Shown: in pieces, positions 57,944 to 64,000 of the stretch
Numbering within the stretch: the stretch's first letter is position 1
Layout: each line of letters begins with the position of its first letter
Assembly (NCBI GenBank): GCA_020746875.1
Contig: JAGTJL010000012.1
Coordinates: forward strand, 1,736,001 to 1,800,000
Direction of reading: 5' to 3'
DNA length: 64,000 nucleotides
Source of the DNA: Rhexocercosporidium sp. MPI-PUGE-AT-0058
Taxonomy: Eukaryota; Ascomycota; Leotiomycetes; Helotiales
Program-made: the position numbers and the translations under genes
The notes under the pieces: model-generated
Database searches by the model: none
What the model was told of the DNA's origin: nothing
What the model saw: only the letters and a program-made list of their open reading frames with translations

Positions 57944-59541
57944 ATGCCAATCCCACGCGAGAGACCTTCTGCAAGGTTCCGAGCCGTGTCTGCCACCCCC
58001 TTCCCTGCTGTTACCGCAAGCGTCACCGCTTCTCCTTGGTCTTCAATTTTCGAGCTGCATAGCGAGGAGAATGAAGTTCAGTTCTTGAGATCTGCCCCTA
58101 CTGTCAGTATGCCTACTACGGCGAACACGTAAGTTCGAGTCTCTACATGCAACATCCCTGTTGCTGACTTTGCAGAGAAAATTTGGATGCCAGGTTTGCT
58201 ACGTTTGAGCTCAGATTCTCCACCCTGGAGAGTAAGAACTGCTCCCTTGAAACCAATAATACCTTCCTCGAAGTCAAGATATCGGCGCTTGAAAACAAGA
58301 ATAATGCATCCTTCGAAGTCAAGGTCTCGACGCTAGAGAATGACAACAATCTGCTCAAGACCCAGAACACATCCCGCGAGATCAAGATCACAAGGCTCGA
58401 GAGCGACAGCGCAATTCTCGAAAATAAAATCGCGGCACTAGATTTAGAGGCAGTGGTACTGAAGGATGAGATGGAAAGTCTGAAAAGCCAGCCACCACTT
58501 ATTTCTCAGCTGCCAGAGGCTCCGCCTCATATAGCTCCACCGGTTATGAGCCCCGATGCTGATTCGGTAACAAGTGACGGCATGGAAGGCATGAGAGACA
58601 AAGGTACTCAAAGGGTACTAAGTCACGCAAGGTAAGCTTACTTCCATACATAGTTCCAGTCCTCTGTACAGTACTCACGTTGGAACGAGAAGCAGCATGC
58701 CGAGTGTCCAGCTTCCAAGTGCTGATGAGTCCAGCCAATATTCAACGGCTCTAACTACTTCGGCCATCAACAATATTAAGGTTGTCCCGACTCCGACTGC
58801 TATGGTGTAAGAACTACCCTGATATTACAATTCGCATCTAGCTAACTTGTTATCAAGGAATGCCGTCGTCAAACCTACGAGCATGGCCTATACGCCTACC
58901 TCTTTCAAGTGCTTTGGACAACTTCCACCTGAAATCCAAATCATGATATGGGTCTGCGCGGATCCTGATCCTCGCGTCATTGAAATTGGTTCATGTGACA
59001 GAGGTTTCCACGAAGGATACGTTGTTGCTGCTGTCCCGCCCTCTTGCATGCTTGTGCTCAATCTCGGAAAGTCGCAATGCTTCGGTACTATCGCAAATAT
59101 TCCTCCTTCCGGAACCCTAATTTCGTGCACAAGTTCGACTACATCTATGCTGGATGCTCTCAGACAACAGGCTGCTCTGCAGGGGGGTTCTGTTATCCGT
59201 CTAAATGCAAACGAAGACTAGGAGTCCGTCCTGCGGAGGATTTGACTGGAAGACTTATATACGAGTTGACATTGCACGCAAACCCATTCAGATCTATCTC
59301 TTTCTTCATCGGGAGGAGGGGAATTGAAGAATTACTATTGCTCGATTCAAACTGGGGCAAGCCGCCTGGGGAAGCCAGAATCTCGAACTTCAGAGAGATC
59401 TCCACTCCATTCGAATGGCAAGGCGGAAGAAGCTTGCTCCAGTGCTGGAAAGATGAAATCAAAAGCAAGACGGGTACCGTGATTCCAGGAAGTCTGAAAA
59501 GACTTGTTCGTGTGGAATACTGTGACGCCGTAGAGACTTGA
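57944..59541 (+). pseudogene. Coiled-coil plus 2EXR-domain gene with an apparent 1-nt frameshift
   Basis: Predicted exons are 57944-58128, 58176-58631, 58697-58806 and 58858-59541. The first two encode a short basic leader and a heptad-rich coiled coil (repeats of the LESKN/LENKN/LENDN type). The last encodes the 2EXR domain, starting FKCFGQLPPEIQIMIWVCADPDPRVIEI. At about 59038-59042 the frame must shift by one: before it the frame reads VVAAVPP, after it LLHACAQSRKVAMLRYY, which is exactly the expected continuation of the family (P-x-LLH-C-x-SR-x-A). The change falls in a CCC run, so either one C was lost in the genome or the assembly is wrong. Without the shift the protein ends at 59221. 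The start is uncertain, as the frame is open further upstream. 2EXR is a short motif of unknown role in fungal proteins. Confidence 0.62.
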
Positions 59542-59968
59542 GCATAAGCAACGAGTTGTCGGTATGAGGGGTATACCGTGATGATATCGAGTGCAGAGGT
59601 TGGGCTGGGAAGGCAACAACTCGAATCGTGGCTCATCCGATGCCCTTCTCTAAACCATTGTGCGATAGATAGCATTGGAACAATCGGGCTTTGCATATGC
59701 ATCTATCTAGCTACTCAATCTCTACATAGATAGAAAGTTGCCAGGGTTTACTTTTTTACTGTCGGCCTCTGTCCTGGTTCATCACTTTTAAATTCGATAC
59801 AAGAGATGTCTCATAACATCTTGCCTGCATGAAACGACCCACTGTTTGTTTCTCGCTTGATTGCAGACTTTGTCGTCAAGTCTCTCCAACGGAGTTCAGG
59901 CAGTATCGGCCTGTTGCCTAGGTATTGCATTCACTAGAACTATCTAGAGCGACAACAGCGCGAAGTAG
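59542..59968. other. Short intergenic region
   Basis: About 0.43 kb. It could hold an unrecognised first exon of the following gene, whose start codon was not found. Confidence 0.4.
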
Positions 59969-60669
59969 TTGACTAGCGGCAGTCAATCAACAAAGCCCCT
60001 GCGAGGCTCGCTTCGAGTTCACCTATCTCCCTACCCCAAACTCCCCTCCCCCACTTTGACCGAATCTTATTCTCGACAAACATCTTCACCGAAAATTGTG
60101 GTCCCCAATCCCTACATTGCATGGCTAACCTCCCCAGCTATCTCCTCGTTCCTCGCCTCCTCAAGCGATGGCGCGTACATAGCTCAGCTTTCGAGGTAAG
60201 TTTGATTCGAACGAGGGCCACGCCTTCCTTCCTCCTTTTCAACATACCCGCTAACGTTACTACAGAACAACGACTCGAGGTCATGCAAACATGATGAAGC
60301 TACCTCAACTTACCAGGCGTCATTTCGATATGGTGAAGGCGAGACACGCTGTGAAGATAAAGTCGAGGTATGTTGATATCGTGGGAAGGCTGGGTCTGCT
60401 AGTAATTTGGAGAGGAATCGGGTATACTGACTACAAACAGAGAGCAGGTTACATTGGAGGAGTGGGAGGAGCTCGTGATGTTGTTCTCACGGCTTTCCCT
60501 TGGATCTTCTCTGGAAGCTTCCGCGGTCCGTGTGGATGGAGCGAAGTTCGCGTTCTCGGCTGCGGGAATCGACTTTACTTTCAACAACATTTCTGCTGCA
60601 CCTTCTCGACAATATCTGGCAGCTAGAAAGCCAATGTCGGTGCTGAGGAACTTTAATCCCAAGCAGTAG
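59969..60669 (+). CDS. Unknown protein, 5' end unresolved
   Basis: Three exons in phase: open from 59969 to 60195, 60266-60367 and 60441-60669. They encode SQSTKPLRGSLRV..., TTTRGHANMMKLPQLTRRHFDMVKARHAVKIKSR, and EQVTLEEWEELVMLFSRLSL...VLRNFNPKQ. All introns are GT-AG, 70-73 nt. No ATG lies in frame in the first segment, so a further upstream exon is likely, or the start lies at 60121 in another frame (MANLPSYLLV), which is also open across the exons but gives less protein-like sequence. No domain is recognised. It lies between two 2EXR genes and may belong to the same fast-changing group. Confidence 0.45.
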
Positions 60670-60872
60670 GTGCTCATAATTCAAATTTTTGAAGCCGGCT
60701 AATGTCATGCAGGCATACTGGTAGGAACAAATCGAGAGGACTCATCGTACATAGCAGCTACATCCCTCTTCCTTTCCTAAATAATCTACGCATTATTTCC
60801 GATTCTGATCCAAACACCACCATCTCGACGCCTGCCAGCTTCTATTCTAAGATAGATAAGCTGCAAACGTTC

Positions 60873-62098
60873 ATGAGCAAGACTTCCAACTCTACTGTAA
60901 CAGTGTTTGAGAAGCTAGCCTCGAAGCTGTCTGGAAATACCGACACTACGACGAAATCTACTACCGTGAAACCTGTCATTCCGAAGTCTTTTCCCATGGA
61001 ACCAACTACGAAAAAGTCTGCCAAGTCTGCCGAAGTCCCTCCAGAGCAAACTCCCAAGTACAATCAACTTACGTCCAGTGTACCAATGAACAGAGCAAGA
61101 GGCCAATCGAATCCACATTCCGGCGCAGTAGCTCGGCAAGTTAAGATTGATCCTGATTTTTGGATACTTAGCTCCATTGTGTATGTAACTGACCCATGTA
61201 TTTTGGAGGCTCATACTAATAATGTTCAACAGACCCACTCGCTCGAGAAGAAGACACGGGCGGTCCAATGGGAAGAGAAGTGCAGAATCCAAGATCCAGT
61301 CCACCGAATCTGCCAAAATAATGAGCTCAAAATCCGGGTAAGCCAGACCAAATCTCGCTGACAGCCAACCGACTAACTTTAAATAGGCTTGAAGTCACGA
61401 TCCCAAAAAATACTCAAGGAATGAAGTTCAAGAAACTCCCAGCTTGTTTTTCAAACATCCCAATTGAGCTACGTTTGATGATATGGGAAGCTGCACGACC
61501 TGTTGCCCGAGCTGTCAAACTATCTTTTTCACAGCATAATCGAACCGACACATGGCCACATCGTCTTTACTCTGGAGCGGTGATCCCAAATGTTCTCCAC
61601 ACGTGCGGAGAATCTCGGCGACTTGCGCTGAAGTGGTACACACTCTCCTTTGGACCCTGGCATAGTACCGATACATTGAGCAAAGAGGATGGATGGGAAG
61701 ATAGAATATTCATGGACTGGTCGCGGGACTACCTCTACCTTCAATGCAACAACTGTCGTGGCAGCGGTTGTGAGTCGAGTGAAATGGACACGTGTGGTCT
61801 GTACCTCATGAGCTACACGCAACGAGATCTCGTCCAAAGACTTATGTACGAGTTCTCTGGGTCCAAATATATCCTGTACCGGCCATTCATTTGGTTTCCT
61901 GCAGTCGAAGATTTCAGATGTATTCACTGGGAGAAAGGTTTACTGTTTCGCCATGAAGAACGTAAAGACGTTTTCGCAAGTTGCTCTTCATCCACTCAAC
62001 ACTCTGCCAGATATTCTCAAGGACGCCGAGATTCGATTCAACCGGAAGAGAGTTACCTGAAGCGAAGATCACGGCACATAGCTTGGATGAACATTTAG
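60873..62098 (+). CDS. 2EXR-domain protein
   Basis: Three exons: 60873-61180, 61233-61337 and 61387-62098; 374 aa, with an earlier in-frame ATG at 60702. The N-terminal 140 residues are Ser/Thr/Lys-rich and probably disordered. The 2EXR domain starts at FKKLPACFSNIPIELRLMIWEAARPVARAVKL and includes VLHTCGESRRLALKWY. The 3' end is doubtful: a 43-nt GT-AG segment (61938-61980) could be removed to give WEKVALHPLNTLPDILKDAEIRFNRKRVT, which is more protein-like than the unspliced end. A third frame (61981-62277) is also open for 98 codons, so a frameshift cannot be excluded. It is a diverged relative of the frameshifted gene to the left. Function unknown. Confidence 0.62.
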
Positions 62099-63353
62099 AT
62101 GTTTCGTACACGATTTATGGGTGGATGGGAGCACATTGCAGAGAAGAAGACACCTTGGTGTCCAAAACCAAGTCATGTTTTACTGAACTATTTGCCCCAA
62201 ACAAGAGTGTTTCCGCATTATTTATAATGGCACAAAAACCTTCTGGGTCAGAATATGCAATTAATCGGTACTTCTGACCAATGGGAAAACTTCGTGGCAG
62301 TCTCAAATATGGGAAAGACTGGAGGGAGAACTTCAAGGCTTCTGAATCCAACATCTGCCGATGGTCAGGTAACGAAGTTCCAACAACAGCAGATACTCCC
62401 TACACTAAAATAGTCAGAAGATTCGCTGTAATTTTCGTCTCATTGCGCGAAATTCTTGCCCAAGGTATTGTGGTAGGGAGGACCTCGGATGTTGCTTGTC
62501 ACAAGACCGAGTCAGCTTTTCTCACATATAAGAGACCAACACTTGGTGGTTCTACAACTAACGCGTGTCATAAATATATTGTATCTAATGTATCTTTCCT
62601 CCCAATTCTCTTTGCTAATTTTCGTTCTTCAGATATGTGATATTTCCAGAATTGATCAACCTGTCATTTACTAAAGTTAGGAAATCTCTCGGGGCCTCAC
62701 TCCTTGTTACCACTCTCGTTGTGTAGTATTAGGGCTCGCTCCCAGAACACTACCCCGGAACTTGTAACGAGCCAGGAAAGTGGGGTTTTTTTGCTTCTTA
62801 ACTCAACTACGAGCCCCACAGAAGTTGGTGCAAACACTCGAATTTTTTAGGAATAAAGAAACATTTTTCCTAATAAGCAAGATAGCCTCTCCCTTTCAAG
62901 TGAAGAGAAGGTCCATTTCAAGGATCAAAATTTGTATGATTCAAGGAGCGCGAAATTCAAAAACAGTGCGATGCCTTCACCAGGTTCCCACGATCAACAA
63001 GGTCCCCAAAGTGACCGCCACCCCTCCCATCCAAACAGAAGCAGATGCCAAGTCATAAATCTGCCTTGTCTTGTCAATTCTCGCCAGAGGAACGCCAGGC
63101 AAATATTAGGGGAGTACTAGACCAATCTGGATCCATAAGCTGCAGTGCCTTAATGCATGATATTGGCGTCCCGCGGGATTGGGTTGTGAAGCTGGATGGG
63201 GACGGGGATGGATAGACTGCACCTCTGAGATACCAACATGGAGGAACCAACACATTGAATCCTTCGAGGAGGTCCCTTTGATGTTTGTGTTCTTGTTTTT
63301 TGATTTATTATTCTTGCTTTCACTGCAGTTCTGTTTGGAAACACGAAGCAACG
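62099..63353. other. Intergenic, AT-rich
   Basis: About 1.25 kb. Frames here (62281-62640 plus and others) show no domain. An acceptor-like CTGCAG at 63323-63328 may end a leader intron of the last gene. Confidence 0.5.
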
Positions 63354-63943
63354 ATGTCAACTTTTGATAGCAATCGCTGGTATGAGAATTCTAATATGCT
63401 CTCAGCACCAGACCAGAGTTCTCTAGGAGGAGACCCCGCATGGCCAGAGACAATTGATTCTAATGGCGGTGGTACTGCGGAGATGGTCGCGCCAAATATT
63501 ACTGCACCTTCTCTTCAATGGCAGATCTGGGGTATTAATGCTTCCTACTACGCTTTACGCTCAGGGGTGTGTTCAATGTCACAATGGCTGAGGGTTGGTG
63601 ATTCGCTTCCAAGGAACGACGAAGGTGGGGAGTAACGGCTCAACATTAGAAGGTCTCTGCATATTCTCTGGATCAGCTCGTGCTGGATTCCATGCTGTGG
63701 AAAATTGGTCAGTGGCCAGACGGATCATACTATTTTACAAATGCGGCGAATGGCACGGGCTGGTTGATGCTCGCGAACACTAAATTCGAGATGATGGCCA
63801 TGAAACAAGTAACGACAATGCCCGGCAAGGAGAGCAGGTACAAATTTTACCAGCTCGGGTTAATCAATAATGCAATTTTCTCATCAGGTCCAGGAATGGT
63901 AGGGAGCGCGTTCCATCATACAATGTACGCAGCTAATAATTAG
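63354..63943 (+). CDS. Small unknown protein, possibly beta-trefoil-like
   Basis: Probable exons are 63354-63593 and 63650-63943. The first encodes MSTFDSNRWYENSN... and ...LQWQIWGINASYYALRS, the second ...LDSMLWKIGQWPDGSYYFTNAANGTGWLM and ends YAANN. The W-x-Y start, QWQI...YYALR and the W-x-DG-x-YYFTN-x-ANGT pattern resemble a group of fungal proteins with ricin-like trefoil features, but I cannot name the family with certainty. The donor is unsure: AGG|GTTGGT at 63594 or GGG|GTGTGT at 63567, both in phase. No signal peptide. The gene may be damaged, or continue beyond the window through another intron. Confidence 0.45.
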
Positions 63944-64000
63944 TCTATAGCCTGTCCAGAGCGCTATATCATCATTCAAGCCCTCTATCTCTTCGCCATC

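Overview
The window is nuclear DNA from a filamentous ascomycete (Pezizomycotina). Multi-exon genes carry short GT-AG introns of about 45-120 nt, and the families present (HET domain, 2EXR domain, RTA1, Zn(II)2Cys6 regulator, galactosaminogalactan genes) are typical of that group. Class or genus cannot be fixed from the sequence alone. No tRNA, rRNA, CRISPR array or intact transposon was recognised.

Left part, about 1-32 kb: a locus for galactosaminogalactan (GAG), the cationic, partly deacetylated adhesive exopolysaccharide known from Aspergillus fumigatus. It holds an epimerase (uge3-like, 6.3-7.6 kb, minus) that would supply UDP-Gal and UDP-GalNAc, a secreted deacetylase (agd3-like, 16.5-19.0 kb, minus) and a giant membrane GT4 glycosyltransferase (gtb3-like, 22.6-31.9 kb, plus, 11 exons, 2934 aa predicted). 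A second gtb3-like gene runs in from the left edge (1-3.8 kb, plus); only its C-terminal half is in view, and none of its introns match those of the complete copy. The sph3 (GH135) and ega3 (GH114) hydrolase genes that sit between uge3 and agd3 in A. fumigatus are not recognisable here. Their place is taken by an 8.9 kb stretch with no convincing gene.

Middle, about 33-48.5 kb: a repeat-containing unknown protein; a divergent pair of an RTA1-family seven-helix membrane protein and a Zn(II)2Cys6 regulator; an MFSD5/MOT2-like molybdate-type transporter; a membrane-anchored METTL24-like methyltransferase; and a DHA1/HOL1-type MFS transporter.

Right part, about 50-64 kb: a HET-domain protein, the tRNA-splicing endonuclease subunit SEN2, a lysine-rich unknown protein, then a run of fast-evolving genes. 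These include two 2EXR-domain genes (one with an apparent 1-nt frameshift), an unknown gene between them, and a short gene at the right end that may encode a beta-trefoil-like protein.

The GAG genes would act together: Uge3 makes the nucleotide sugars in the cytosol, Gtb3 polymerises and exports the chain at the plasma membrane, and Agd3 removes acetyl groups outside the cell. Exon coordinates were derived by hand from splice signals, phase and protein continuity. Coordinates of 5' ends in the 57-64 kb region are the least certain.
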